Positions 1-9,017 of a DNA stretch of 64,000 nucleotides are shown here, piece by piece. The stretch spans positions 41,335 through 105,334 of the forward strand of contig JBHJGS010000048.1 of the NCBI GenBank assembly GCA_050331575.1. Direction: 5' to 3'. The first letter of the stretch is position 1; each line of letters opens with the position of its first letter. The DNA comes from JBHJGS01 sp050331575. Its GTDB lineage: Bacteria > Pseudomonadota > Alphaproteobacteria > Sphingomonadales > Rhodothalassiaceae. Below the pieces are notes generated by a model that searched no databases, was not told the DNA's origin, and worked only from the letters and a program-made list of their open reading frames with translations. The translations under genes were made by a program, and so were the position numbers.

Positions 1-43
1 CGTCCAATCGGTCGGTCGGATGTTGCTTCAGCATCTGACCCCG

Positions 44-76
44 CCCGCCGGTGCCGAGCGCCGGCGGGTTGTCTTT
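44..76 (+). terminator. Rho-independent-type terminator of an upstream gene
   Basis: An 8-bp all-GC stem (CCCGCCGG at 44-51, CCGGCGGG at 61-68) encloses a 9-nt loop and is followed by TTGTCTTT. It probably ends a transcript that starts outside the window. It argues against any coding start for the next gene before about position 77. Confidence 0.5.
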
Positions 77-97
77 GCCTTGCCTGGAGGACTTGCC

Positions 98-1810
98 ATG
101 TCGCCTCGGTCTGCTCCGAGCGTCGCTGAGTATGACCCGGTGGCACCGCCGCAGGCGGATGCGCCGCCGCGCGAGCGGGTATTCAACCCCGATCCGCTGC
201 CGGTGCGCCAAGCCGAGCTCGACCCGCTGATCATGGGCACCGAGGTGTTTCCAGCACTGGAGGAGTGCTTGCTGGCGGCGCGTGACACCGCCTTCCTGGC
301 GTTCCGCATCCTTGATCCGGAGACGGAGTTGCGCTCGCCGCAGGCGCGAGACAAGGGCTTGCACGATTGGGGCGATCTGCTGGTCGACACCGCGCGGCGC
401 GGCGTCAGCGTGCGGCTGCTAGTCAGCGATTTCGATCCGGTGCTGGCCAACAGCCTGCACCGGATGACCTGGTCGAACGCGCGCAGCCTTTGGCACCGGG
501 CCGATCGTGCCGGCCTGTCTGACCAGGACCTGGCGATCCTGCCGGCGGTGCATGAGGGTGAGATGGGCGGTCTGCTGCGCGGTCTGCTCTGGCCCCTGGT
601 GCGTCGCCGCCTGATCAAGATGCTGTCGCGCTCCGACGCGCAGACCAATGCACCGGGGTTGAGCCGGCACCTGCGCGAAGATGGCACGGTGGCGTGGTGG
701 CCGCCGGCGCAACTGTGGCCGGCCAGCCATCATGAGAAGTTCTTGGCGGTTGACACCCGGGCGGCCTTCATCGGCGGCATCGACATCAACGAGCGGCGGT
801 ATGACGACAGCCGTCATGACCGCCACGCCGAGCTGACCTGGCATGATGTGTGTCTGCGCCTGCACGGCCCGGCGGCCGCCGATCTCGACGATTTCTTTCG
901 GGAATTCTGGAATCGCGAGGCGGTTCGCTACAGCAAGCAGCAGACCAGCCGGCCGGAGGTGCCGACCGCGCACGCCCTGCCGACGCCGCCGCAGTTGCTG
1001 CCCGACATCTCGCCGAACAGCGACACCATCGCGCCGCCGTCCGAAGGCCAGGCCAGTTTGGCCGTGCTGCGAACCTTTTCGGAGCGCCGCCGGCGGCCCT
1101 GGGCGATCAGCCCGAAACCGCGCATCACCGAAATTGCCCAGGCCTATCACGACGCCATCGGCTCGGCGGAGCGGGTAATCTATATCGAAAATCAATATTT
1201 CCGCCTGCGCTCGGTGGCGCTGACGATCGCGCAGCGACTGCAGGATCGTCCCGACCTGCAGGTCATCGTGCTGCTGCCGATGGCGCCGGACAAGGTGGCG
1301 TTCGAGGGCAATGACGATATCGACGCGCGCATGGGCGAGCGTCTGCAGGTGCGCGCACTAGAGACCCTGCAGCGCGCAGCGCCGGACCGGGTGGGCTTGT
1401 TCAGCCTGGTGCGCGATGCGCCCGCGCGCGACGGCGAGGAAGACCGCGCCCAGGCCTATGGCAGCGGCATTGTCTATCTGCATGCCAAGCAGATCATCGT
1501 TGATGAGACCCGCGCGATCCTGGGCTCGGCCAATATCAACGGCCGCAGCTTTTATATGGATACCGAGGTGGCGGTGGACTGGCGCGATCCCGCCACCGTG
1601 GCCGCCTATCAGCGCCGACTGTGGCAGGCGCATTTCGGCAGCGAAACGGTGCCCGGCGGCGATGATCCGCTGAAGCACTGGCGCCGCATTGCGCAGGCCA
1701 ATGCCGAAGCCGCGCCGGATCAGCGCCAGGGTCATGTCGTGCCCTATCAAATGGATCGGGCACGCAAGCTGGCCCGGTATGAGCGGATCGTGCCCAACCG
1801 GTTCGTGTAA
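98..1810 (+). CDS. Phospholipase D-like domain protein
   Basis: A 570-residue protein of the phospholipase D superfamily, whose members hydrolyse or transfer phosphodiester bonds (PLD, cardiolipin synthase, some nucleases). Two HKD motifs are visible: HHEKFLAVD near residue 211 and LHAKQIIVD near residue 462, each followed by the usual Gly/Ser-rich strand (FIGGIDIN, LGSANINGRS). Length and the wide spacing of the motifs fit the two-lobed phosphatidyltransferase or PLD type rather than a single-HKD nuclease. I see no signal peptide and no membrane segment. The ATG at 98 is preferred because GGAGG lies at 86-90, while the earlier in-frame ATG at 20 lies ahead of a terminator hairpin. The substrate cannot be read from sequence. 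An amidoligase gene follows on the same strand after about 60 nt. Confidence 0.85.
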   Translation: MSPRSAPSVAEYDPVAPPQADAPPRERVFNPDPLPVRQAELDPLIMGTEVFPALEECLLAARDTAFLAFRILDPETELRSPQARDKGLHDWGDLLVDTARRGVSVRLLVSDFDPVLANSLHRMTWSNARSLWHRADRAGLSDQDLAILPAVHEGEMGGLLRGLLWPLVRRRLIKMLSRSDAQTNAPGLSRHLREDGTVAWWPPAQLWPASHHEKFLAVDTRAAFIGGIDINERRYDDSRHDRHAELTWHDVCLRLHGPAAADLDDFFREFWNREAVRYSKQQTSRPEVPTAHALPTPPQLLPDISPNSDTIAPPSEGQASLAVLRTFSERRRRPWAISPKPRITEIAQAYHDAIGSAERVIYIENQYFRLRSVALTIAQRLQDRPDLQVIVLLPMAPDKVAFEGNDDIDARMGERLQVRALETLQRAAPDRVGLFSLVRDAPARDGEEDRAQAYGSGIVYLHAKQIIVDETRAILGSANINGRSFYMDTEVAVDWRDPATVAAYQRRLWQAHFGSETVPGGDDPLKHWRRIAQANAEAAPDQRQGHVVPYQMDRARKLARYERIVPNRFV

Positions 1811-1868
1811 GCTTTGATAGGTCGGAACGTGCCCATGGGGTCAGCCGTTGAGGACCGTGATCGGATCG

Positions 1869-2819
1869 ATGGACAAAGCGCTGACCCCGCCCTGGCCGTC
1901 TAACTTCGAGGGCGCGCCGCGGCATATCGGCCTGGAGGTCGAATTCGGCCAGCTGTCGCCGCAGCAGGCCGCCGGGGTCATGCTGCAAGCGTTCGGCGGC
2001 GAGGTGGCCGAGCGGACCACCTTCCAGCTCCGCCTGACCGGCACCGCCTTCGGCGGCATGGTGGTGGAGTTGGATACCCGCTATGCCGAAGGCGGCAAGG
2101 GCGAGACCAAGCCGGCGGAGGTGATCCGCGAGGGCCTGGTCAAGGCGGCGTCTGCCGTGGTGCCGACCGAAATCGCCGTCGATCCGGTTGAGTGGACGCG
2201 GGTTCTGGATCTGGACCGGATCATCGCCGCGCTGCGCCAGGCCGGTGCCGTGGGCACATCGGAGCATCTGGCGTACGGCTTCGGCCTGCAATTGAATGTC
2301 GAGACACCGTCCCGGCGCATCGAGGAGATTTTGCCAATCTTTCAAGCCTATCTGATTTTGTGCGACGACCTACGCCAGTCGATCGGGATGGATTTCACCC
2401 GAACCATGCTGCCCTTCGTACAGCGCTTCCCCGACAGCTATGTCGATCGCGTGCTAGACCCGGCCTACCGGCCCGACCTAGACGCCTTCATCGCCGACTA
2501 TTTCCAGGCCAATCCCACCAAATTTCGCGGGTTGGATCTGATGCCGCTCCTGGCCTGGCTGGACCCGCCTGCCGTGGAGCGCGCCCTGGGGCGCGAACCG
2601 GATGCGATGCGGCCGGCCTTTCATTATCGCCTGCCCAACACCCGGCTTGAGGATCCGTCCTGGGGCGTCAGCAGGGAATGGCGCCGCTGGTTGCAGATTG
2701 AGCAGTTGGCGTCGCGGCCGCGCCGATTGCGCCAGCGCCTGAAGCAGCATCGCCGAGCGCGGCCGTCCTCGTCCGTGGCGCATTGGGCGCGCAAACTGTC
2801 CCGGGTGTTGAAAATATGA
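1869..2819 (+). CDS. Amidoligase family protein (glutamine-synthetase-like fold)
   Basis: About 316 residues resembling the Amidoligase_2 family (PF12224), which has a glutamine-synthetase-like fold and is predicted to form amide or peptide bonds at ATP cost. Visible family features are the N-terminal metal-binding GLEVEF (residue ~21), VVELDTRY, GFGLQLNVE in the middle and an Arg-rich tail after FHYRLPNT. The stop overlaps the start of the next gene as ATGA, so the two are translationally coupled. Family members are known to be paired with GATase-like hydrolases of this sort. The start is unsure: an in-frame TTG at 1848 and GTG at 1857 also exist and no Shine-Dalgarno site is well placed for the ATG at 1869. 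The substrate is unknown. Confidence 0.72.
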   Translation: MDKALTPPWPSNFEGAPRHIGLEVEFGQLSPQQAAGVMLQAFGGEVAERTTFQLRLTGTAFGGMVVELDTRYAEGGKGETKPAEVIREGLVKAASAVVPTEIAVDPVEWTRVLDLDRIIAALRQAGAVGTSEHLAYGFGLQLNVETPSRRIEEILPIFQAYLILCDDLRQSIGMDFTRTMLPFVQRFPDSYVDRVLDPAYRPDLDAFIADYFQANPTKFRGLDLMPLLAWLDPPAVERALGREPDAMRPAFHYRLPNTRLEDPSWGVSREWRRWLQIEQLASRPRRLRQRLKQHRRARPSSSVAHWARKLSRVLKI

Positions 2820-3538
2820 CCCGGCCGCGCATCGGCGTTACCACCTCGGCCAACAAGGGCTACTGGAACTATCTGGCCAACAAGCTGGCGGTCTGGCGGG
2901 CCGGCGGCCGCAGCGACCGGTTGCGCGCGGATCGCCCGCGCGAACTGGACATCTATGACGGCTTTATCGTCGGCGGTGGCGACGATATCTCCGCCGAGCT
3001 CTATGGCGGTGCCATCGTGCCCGATGTGCGCATCGACCCAGAGCGCGACCGGCTGGAACTGGAGGTGATCCGCCATGCCGTGGCCGCCGGCAAGCCGGTC
3101 TTGGGCATCTGCCGCGGCAGTCAGATGATCAATGTCGCCAAGGGCGGAGACCTGCACGAGGACATCCATGCGGTCTATGTTGAGGCGCCGAAAATGAAGA
3201 CGGTGCTGCCGAAAAAGACCGTCGACATCCTGCCCGACACGCAGTTGGCGGCACTGATGCGCTGCAATCCCTGTCGGGTCAATGCGCTGCACCACCAGTC
3301 GGTCAATGCGGTTGGCGAGGGTCTGCGCATCGCCGCGCGCGACCGCGCCGGCATCGTGCAGGCGGTGGAAGCCGATGGCGGCTTCTTGGTCGGCGTGCAA
3401 TGGCATCCCGAACTGCTGATCTTCGCGCGCAATCATCAGGCGCTGTTCCGCGCCTTGCTCAACGCCTGCCGTCAGCCGCGGTCCGCCACGCCTGCACGCA
3501 CGAATGGGTCGGAACCATCCGTCCGGTCGCAGCGTTGA
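2816..3538 (+). CDS. Gamma-glutamyl-gamma-aminobutyrate hydrolase-like class I GATase (peptidase C26)
   Basis: A 240-residue class I glutamine amidotransferase-like protein of the peptidase C26 type, expected to cleave gamma-glutamyl or similar amide bonds. The nucleophile elbow GICRGSQ places the catalytic Cys near residue 99, and VQWHPE near residue 195 supplies the His and Glu of the triad. An HHQSVN motif before it is also typical of the family. The ATG overlaps the amidoligase stop by four bases (ATGA), so the pair probably acts on one product: the ligase forms an amide and the hydrolase trims, edits or recycles it. Residues after about 220 (Arg/Ser/Pro-rich tail) look unstructured. Family assignment is firm and the physiological substrate unknown. 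Confidence 0.82.
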   Translation: MTRPRIGVTTSANKGYWNYLANKLAVWRAGGRSDRLRADRPRELDIYDGFIVGGGDDISAELYGGAIVPDVRIDPERDRLELEVIRHAVAAGKPVLGICRGSQMINVAKGGDLHEDIHAVYVEAPKMKTVLPKKTVDILPDTQLAALMRCNPCRVNALHHQSVNAVGEGLRIAARDRAGIVQAVEADGGFLVGVQWHPELLIFARNHQALFRALLNACRQPRSATPARTNGSEPSVRSQR

Positions 3539-3596
3539 ACCCAGGTTCCGGCCGCCAGCCGGGCCTAGGCTCTGACCGACATAAAAGGAACTTTCC

Positions 3597-3797
3597 GTGC
3601 CGCTTTCCCCCCAGGGCGACCCTGTTCGCGCCGAAATTCTCGACTTTCTGACCCGCCCGCCGCTGGCCGCCATGGGCAAGCCCACGCCGGAGGAACGTGC
3701 GGCGGTGATCCGCCGGCGCATCGAGCGCTCCGGCCTGGGCGACCGCGCGACGCTGGAAAAGGGGCCAGTGCCCAAAGGTGGCCGCAAGGGAGGCTGA
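3597..3797 (+). CDS. Small hypothetical protein
   Basis: A 66-residue protein not recognised as any family. It is soluble, with a helical-looking middle (TPEERAAVIRRRIERSG) and a basic Lys/Gly tail. The GTG start at 3597 is supported by AAAAGGAA at 3585-3592. The stop lies one base before the next ATG, so it is almost certainly co-translated with the PLDc_N-type peptide downstream. It lies 58 nt after the GATase gene and may belong to the same operon. No function can be assigned. Confidence 0.6.
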   Translation: MPLSPQGDPVRAEILDFLTRPPLAAMGKPTPEERAAVIRRRIERSGLGDRATLEKGPVPKGGRKGG

Positions 3798-3798
3798 G

Positions 3799-3990
3799 AT
3801 GGAATTTCTGGGCGGCCTGTTCGGCCTGATCATCCTCATCCTGGATATCTATGCCATCGTCAAAGTGATCGGATCGGGCGCCTCGACCCTGGCCAAGGTG
3901 TTGTGGATCCTGCTGATCATCCTGTTTCCGCTGATCGGCTTGATCATTTGGGCCCTGTTCGGTCCATCCAAACCCGCTTATGCGCGCTGA
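3799..3990 (+). CDS. PLDc_N-type small membrane protein
   Basis: A 63-residue inner-membrane peptide with two hydrophobic helices (about residues 3-22 and 33-55) and the ending WALFGPSKP, which resembles the phospholipase D-nuclease N-terminal domain (PLDc_N) found at the front of cardiolipin synthases and as stand-alone peptides. The start at 3799 is preceded by GGGAGG at 3788-3793. A PLD protein lacking membrane helices is encoded at the head of the same cluster, so a membrane-anchor role is possible but only inferred. Its 3' end overlaps the convergent AI-2E transporter gene by 13 nt. Confidence 0.7.
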   Translation: MEFLGGLFGLIILILDIYAIVKVIGSGASTLAKVLWILLIILFPLIGLIIWALFGPSKPAYAR

Positions 3991-5099
3991 GCCTCGTTCG
4001 GCTCGGTGACCCGGTCTGGGTCGGCGGTGGGATCATCCGCCGGCCCGTCGCGGAAATAGCTCTCGTTCAGGATGGTCATGACGATCGCGGTCAGTGGCAC
4101 AGCCAGCGCCACGCCCAAAAGGCCGAACAGGGTGCCCATCACCACCTGCGAGGCGAGAATGACCCCCGGCAGAATATAGACCGTGCGATGCTGCACCAGC
4201 GGCGTCAGGATATTGCTCTCCACGAACTGGATAACGACATAGAGCACCACGGTGGACACGCCCAATTCCCAGCTCTCCGACAGCGCCACCAGGGTCATCG
4301 CAATGCCGCCGACCAGAGGCCCCAGAAACGGCACGAAGGCGGTCATGGCGGCGAACACCGCCAGGATCAGCGCCAGCGGCACGCCGATTATCATCAGGCC
4401 GGTATAGGTCATCACACCGACGATCAGCATGGATATGCCCTTGCCGATCAGCCAGCGCCGCAGCACCCAGCCAACCGATTCGACCAGATGCCGAAATCCG
4501 GGCCGCTGGGTGTTGGGCGCGAACCGGACGAAACCGTCCACATAGGTGGCCGGGGTCGCGGCAAGATAGATCCCGATCACCAGCACGATCACCGCGCTGG
4601 TCAGGGCGTTGGCGGTCGCACCGACCACGGTGGTCACATTGTTCAACAGCTCCTTCGGCACGGGCAGGAGCTCCTGAACGTCAATCCAGCCGTCTTCCGA
4701 CATGATGTCCTGCAGACCGGCGGTCTTGAAGATCGAGTTCAGCACCCGTTCAATGCCGATCGCCAGCGTGTCGGTGACGCCGGCGGTCTGCTGCACCAAG
4801 GTGGGGCCGGCCAAGATGCCGGCCGCCACGACCGCACCGGCCAGGATCAACAGGGTCAGAGCCAAGCCGATGCCGCGATGGATATGCACCGGGCGAGACA
4901 GGAGCCGCGCGCAGGCATCCAGCACGATCGCCACCATCACCGAACACAGCAGCAACAGCAGGATCCGTGACAGGAAATACAGCGCCACAAAGGCGATCAA
5001 CACGCCGCAGACGATTAGTGTGGCGTTGATCAGTCCGGAGCGGTCATACAGGGCGCGGCGAAACCGATTGGGTTCGCTTCGGCGTTCATGGCCGCTCAT
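3978..5099 (-). CDS. AI-2E family transporter
   Basis: A 373-residue polytopic inner-membrane protein of the AI-2E exporter / PerM / YdiK family (PF01594). It shows about eight hydrophobic segments, a long hydrophilic stretch around residues 90-160 between the early and later helices, and the family's C-terminal core with PFLGPLVGG and LTPLVQHRTVYILPGVI. Characterised members export autoinducer-2 or act as ion/H+ antiporters, so the substrate should not be assumed. GGAGG lies 7 nt upstream of the start on the minus strand. It is divergent from the glucan genes with a 236-nt gap and has no operon partner. Confidence 0.82.
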   Translation of the reverse strand: MSGHERRSEPNRFRRALYDRSGLINATLIVCGVLIAFVALYFLSRILLLLLCSVMVAIVLDACARLLSRPVHIHRGIGLALTLLILAGAVVAAGILAGPTLVQQTAGVTDTLAIGIERVLNSIFKTAGLQDIMSEDGWIDVQELLPVPKELLNNVTTVVGATANALTSAVIVLVIGIYLAATPATYVDGFVRFAPNTQRPGFRHLVESVGWVLRRWLIGKGISMLIVGVMTYTGLMIIGVPLALILAVFAAMTAFVPFLGPLVGGIAMTLVALSESWELGVSTVVLYVVIQFVESNILTPLVQHRTVYILPGVILASQVVMGTLFGLLGVALAVPLTAIVMTILNESYFRDGPADDPTADPDRVTEPNEAQRA

Positions 5100-5335
5100 C
5101 GGGGCGCCTCCAACGGCTGTTTGGTCGAGGGGGAGAGGTCAAACTTGGGCTGCACAGACATTGATCATCAACGTCGCCGCATCCGCAGCGTTCCAGCCGT
5201 TTGTCGCCGTGCCGCGGTCTTGATCCTGCCGCATGCCGGCCACAGCGCGGGCGGGTTTGTCGCTTTTGTGGGGCCGGCCCGTCCCCAGCCGGGAGCCGAA
5301 TGGGCCTGTCAGCGTTCTAAATCCGAGACGAGATC

Positions 5336-6868
5336 ATGCACCCATCCTTTCCCTTCAGCCGGCGTCAGGCATTAAGCGGCTTGGCGGCCGGAGCGGTTAT
5401 GGCCGGTCTGGGCCCTGCGCGCGCCTTGCAGCGGGCAGCAGACGGCACGCCCTTTTCCCGGCAGACCGTTCTGGACGCCGCCCGCGAGCTGGCCTCTGAG
5501 CCCTTTCGTCCGCCCAGCCCGGTGCCACAGACGCTGCAGGCGCTCGATTATGACACCTACCGCCAGATCCGCTATCGCAAGGATGAGGCGATCTGGGGTC
5601 AGGCGCCGACGCCCTTCTCGATTGAGCTGTTCGCGCCGGGATTTCTCTATGTGGCGCCGGTGGACATTCAGGTGGTGGAGAATGCCCGTGCCTATGAGGT
5701 CCGCGTCGGTTCCGACAGCTTTGAAACGCCCACCGAGGCGATCGGCGCGGCGATTGCCGAATTGGGCCAGTTCGCCGGCTTTCGGCTGCACTATCCGCTG
5801 AACAGGCCGGATTACCGCGACGAATTTCTGCTGTTTCAGGGCGCCAGCTATTTCCGGGCGGTTTCGCGCGGACAGATTTACGGCCTGTCCGCGCGCGGTT
5901 TGGCGATCGATGTGGCTGAGCCGACCGGGGAGGAATTCCCGCTGTTCCGGCGGTTCTGGATCGAGCGGCCGGCCGCTGACGCGAACAGCATCGTGGTGCA
6001 TGCCGTGCTCGACAGCCGGCGGCTGACCGGCGCCTACCGCTTCGGCATCTATCCCGGCGCCACCACCACGCTGGATATCGATGTTACTTTGTTCGCGCGC
6101 GACCGGGTTGAGCATCTGGGCCTGGCGCCCTTGACCTCGATGTTTCTGCACGGCGCGGTCGATGCGTCGGACACGGCGGACTATCGCCCAGCGGTGCATG
6201 ACAGCCAGGGTCTGGCGCTGCACACCGGCACGGGCGAGCGCTTGTGGCGACCGTTGGCCAATCCGCGCACGCTGCAGCTCAGCGCCTTTGTCGACACCGA
6301 TCCCCGGGGGTTCGGGCTGATCCAGCGCGCCCGAGACTTTCAGGCCTATCAGGATCTGGAGGCGGTGTATCAGCGCCGGCCGTCCGCCTGGGTCAGCCCG
6401 CGCGGGAACTGGGGGGCGGGGCATGTGCAGCTGGTGGAGATCCCCACCGATAAGGAGATCAACGACAATATCGTGGTCTATTGGCGACCCGAGGCGGTGC
6501 TGGCGCCCGGCTCGCCCTTTAGCTTTGCCTATCGCCTGACCTGGCCGGACCAGGCGCCGGTGCCCGGCGCGGTCGCGCGTGTTGCCCGGTCCGCCTATGG
6601 CCGCGCGCTGACAGACGGGCGGCCGCAATTCGTGATCGATTATGTGCCCGTTCCCGGCGTGCCCACGCAGGAGGTTCAGATCGATGCCAGCGCCTCGGCG
6701 GGCCGAATTGCCGAGGCGCTGGTGCAGCGCAACCCGCAGACCGGCGGATTGCGCGTGTTTGTGACCCTGGATCCCGGTGCGGCTGACATCAGCGAACTGC
6801 GCTTGGTGCCGACCTATGAAGGAGAGGCCATTGGCGAGACCTGGCTCTATCGCTGGCTCCGCGGCTGA
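5336..6868 (+). CDS. opgG: Periplasmic glucan biosynthesis protein (OpgG/OpgD, MdoG family)
   Basis: A 510-residue periplasmic protein of the MdoG family (PF04349) that acts with the membrane glucosyltransferase OpgH to build osmoregulated periplasmic glucans. The N terminus carries a twin-arginine-like signal (SRRQALSGLAAGAVMAGLG, cleavage near ARA-L), which is more like OpgD than Sec-exported OpgG, so the symbol is a family-level choice. The mature part shows family strings such as DYDTYRQIRYR, IELFAPGFLY and FQGASYFRAV. The opgH start lies inside its 3' end, so the two are translationally coupled. Length is normal for the family. Confidence 0.88.
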   Translation: MHPSFPFSRRQALSGLAAGAVMAGLGPARALQRAADGTPFSRQTVLDAARELASEPFRPPSPVPQTLQALDYDTYRQIRYRKDEAIWGQAPTPFSIELFAPGFLYVAPVDIQVVENARAYEVRVGSDSFETPTEAIGAAIAELGQFAGFRLHYPLNRPDYRDEFLLFQGASYFRAVSRGQIYGLSARGLAIDVAEPTGEEFPLFRRFWIERPAADANSIVVHAVLDSRRLTGAYRFGIYPGATTTLDIDVTLFARDRVEHLGLAPLTSMFLHGAVDASDTADYRPAVHDSQGLALHTGTGERLWRPLANPRTLQLSAFVDTDPRGFGLIQRARDFQAYQDLEAVYQRRPSAWVSPRGNWGAGHVQLVEIPTDKEINDNIVVYWRPEAVLAPGSPFSFAYRLTWPDQAPVPGAVARVARSAYGRALTDGRPQFVIDYVPVPGVPTQEVQIDASASAGRIAEALVQRNPQTGGLRVFVTLDPGAADISELRLVPTYEGEAIGETWLYRWLRG

Positions 6869-8981
6869 GGCGCTCAGGGGACCGGCCGGTCCGGCTGGTC
6901 CCGCGCTGCCGCCGGATCAGCCCTTGGCGATGCCGCGCCAGCGTGTGCACCGGCGGGCACGCCCGCTGCGCCGGCAGCGCCAGGGCTTGTTCGGGCGCTT
7001 GGGCGTGGCGCTGTCGCGCCTCTTGGTGGTGTTGGGCACCGCTGGCTTGGCCGGCTATGGCGTGCGGGAGATGCACGGTGTCATGTCCGCCGGCGGGGTC
7101 ACCGCCTTGCAGTGGGTGTTCCTGATCCTGTTCGCGGTGAATTTTACCTGGATCGGCTTTGCCGCCTGCCAGGCGGTGATCGGCGCTCTGCGCATGATCG
7201 TGCAGGGGCGCCGGCCGGCTGTCCCAGCATCGCCGCCACCGGCGGACTTCAAGACCGCTCTGCTGGCTCCAGTCTATAATGAAGATCCTGCCAGCATCGC
7301 GGCCAATCTGGGTGCCATGGCCGAGGCCTTGGCCGAGCGCGCGCCCGGCCGCTATGCCGTGTTCATCCTCAGCGACACCAACCGCGCGACACCCTGGATC
7401 GAGGAGGAGCGCGTGTTCGCCCGGCTGATCGCCGAGGCACCGCCGGGGTGTGCGATCTTCTATCGGCACCGGGCAAAGAATCTCGAGCGCAAGGCCGGCA
7501 ATATCGCCGATTGGGTGACCCGCTTCGGCGCGGGCTATGATGCCATGCTGGTGCTTGATGCCGACAGCCTGATGGCGCCGGAGACGATCGAGGCGCTGAC
7601 CGCGCGGCTGGCCGCCGATCCCGGCCTGGGCCTGGTCCAGACCCTGCCGGCGATCATCGGCGGGCAGAGCCTGTATGCCCGGCTGCAGCAGTTCGCCGGG
7701 CGCTGCTATGGCCCGGTGCTGGGCCACGGCCTGGCTGCCTGGCACGGCCGCAGCAGCAATTTCTGGGGCCATAATGCGATCATCCGCACCCGGGCCTTCG
7801 CCGAGGCGGCGCGGCTGCCGGTCCTGCGCGGCCGACCGCCGCTGGGCGGCGGGGTGCTCAGCCACGATTTTGTCGAGGCCGCGATGCTGCGCCGGGCCGG
7901 GTGGGGCGTGCGTTTCGATCCCGATCTTGGCGGCAGCTATGAGGAGGCACCGCCGGCGCTGCTGGACGTGATGGTGCGTGACCGGCGCTGGGCCCAGGGC
8001 AATCTGCAGCACAGCCGGTTTCTGTTCGCCCGCGGCTTCACCCTGGCCAGTCGCCTGCATTTGCTCACCGGCATTTTCACCTATGTCAGCGCGCTGTTAT
8101 GGCTGGCCTTGGTTCTCGTTGGCCTGATGATCGCGCTGCAGGCGGCCTTCACCCGGCCGGAATATTTCGCCGAACCGTCGCTGTTTCCGACCTGGCCGGT
8201 GTTTGACAGCGAGCGCGCGCTTAGCTTGTTCATTTTGTCCATGGGCGTGGTGTTGACGCCGAAGATGTTGGGCTTTGTGAGCGTGTTGCTGCACCCGATG
8301 CGCTGCTTGCGGTTCGGCGGGCCGCTGGCCTTGAGCCTCAGCCTCGTGGTCGAGACGCTGTTTTCTGCCTTGTTCGCGCCGGTGATGATGCTGGCGCAAA
8401 GTCAGATCGTGCGTGAGATCCTGACCGGCCAGGACAGCGGCTGGCAGCCGCAGCGGCGGCGCGACGGCCGCATCCGACTGGGCGCTGCACTGCGCGCGCA
8501 TCTGTGGCATATGCTGACGGGTGTAGCGCTGGCCGCCGTGGCCATGACGTTGAGCCGGGATCTGTTCTACTGGCTGCTCCCGGTGACCGCGGGCATGATC
8601 CTGGCCGGGCCGCTATCCTGGTTATCGGGCAGCCGCGCGGTCGGCGGCGCCTTGCAGCGCGTGGCTGTTTTGCGCACGCCGGAGGAACAGCGGCGCACGC
8701 GCCCGGCAATCCTGAACGCCGCGCGGGCCCGCCAAGACAGCGATGCTGCCGTTGAACCATCGGGCGGGCCGCTAAGCCTGCTGCAGGCCGATGCGGCACT
8801 GGCCGATTGGCATCGCGCGCAATTGCCGCCCAGTGATCCGGAGGGCTTTGACCCTGATCGGATCCTGGCCGCCGCCAAGGCCGACCGCGCGACCGACAGC
8901 CGGGCGCTGGAGGCTTGGCTCACCGACGCCGAAATGCTGGCCTTCCTGCGCGATCCGTCCCTGGTTGCACGGGTGGCGTGA
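6831..8981 (+). CDS. opgH: Glucans biosynthesis glucosyltransferase MdoH/OpgH
   Basis: A 716-residue inner-membrane family 2 glycosyltransferase that polymerises the beta-glucan backbone of osmoregulated periplasmic glucans from UDP-glucose. It has two N-terminal membrane segments, a cytoplasmic catalytic domain with VYNEDP, VLDADSLM (residue ~243) and the acceptor-site motif DRRWAQGNLQH (~384), and then five or more membrane segments. I prefer the TTG at 6831 because AGGAG at 6820-6824 is ideally spaced and it gives a short overlap with opgG. In-frame ATGs at 6777 and 6816 would lengthen the overlap. It forms a two-gene operon with opgG. A hairpin follows directly at the stop. Confidence 0.88.
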   Translation: MARPGSIAGSAAEALRGPAGPAGPALPPDQPLAMPRQRVHRRARPLRRQRQGLFGRLGVALSRLLVVLGTAGLAGYGVREMHGVMSAGGVTALQWVFLILFAVNFTWIGFAACQAVIGALRMIVQGRRPAVPASPPPADFKTALLAPVYNEDPASIAANLGAMAEALAERAPGRYAVFILSDTNRATPWIEEERVFARLIAEAPPGCAIFYRHRAKNLERKAGNIADWVTRFGAGYDAMLVLDADSLMAPETIEALTARLAADPGLGLVQTLPAIIGGQSLYARLQQFAGRCYGPVLGHGLAAWHGRSSNFWGHNAIIRTRAFAEAARLPVLRGRPPLGGGVLSHDFVEAAMLRRAGWGVRFDPDLGGSYEEAPPALLDVMVRDRRWAQGNLQHSRFLFARGFTLASRLHLLTGIFTYVSALLWLALVLVGLMIALQAAFTRPEYFAEPSLFPTWPVFDSERALSLFILSMGVVLTPKMLGFVSVLLHPMRCLRFGGPLALSLSLVVETLFSALFAPVMMLAQSQIVREILTGQDSGWQPQRRRDGRIRLGAALRAHLWHMLTGVALAAVAMTLSRDLFYWLLPVTAGMILAGPLSWLSGSRAVGGALQRVAVLRTPEEQRRTRPAILNAARARQDSDAAVEPSGGPLSLLQADAALADWHRAQLPPSDPEGFDPDRILAAAKADRATDSRALEAWLTDAEMLAFLRDPSLVARVA

Positions 8982-9004
8982 CAGGGGCCAGCCTGACCCC
9001 TGTC
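8980..9004. terminator. Hairpin between convergent genes
   Basis: A perfect 8-bp inverted repeat (GACAGGGG at 8980-8987, CCCCTGTC at 8997-9004) with a 9-nt loop lies between opgH and the convergent gene ending at 9018. It has no T tract on either side, so it may be a weak bidirectional terminator or a 3'-end protector. Confidence 0.35.
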
Positions 9005-9017
9005 CGCGGCCTTGCGG

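Noticed and set aside
3903..4970. 355-codon plus-strand frame, His/Gln/Asp-rich
   Set aside because: It is the antisense shadow of the AI-2E transporter gene, whose membrane helices and ribosome site are convincing.
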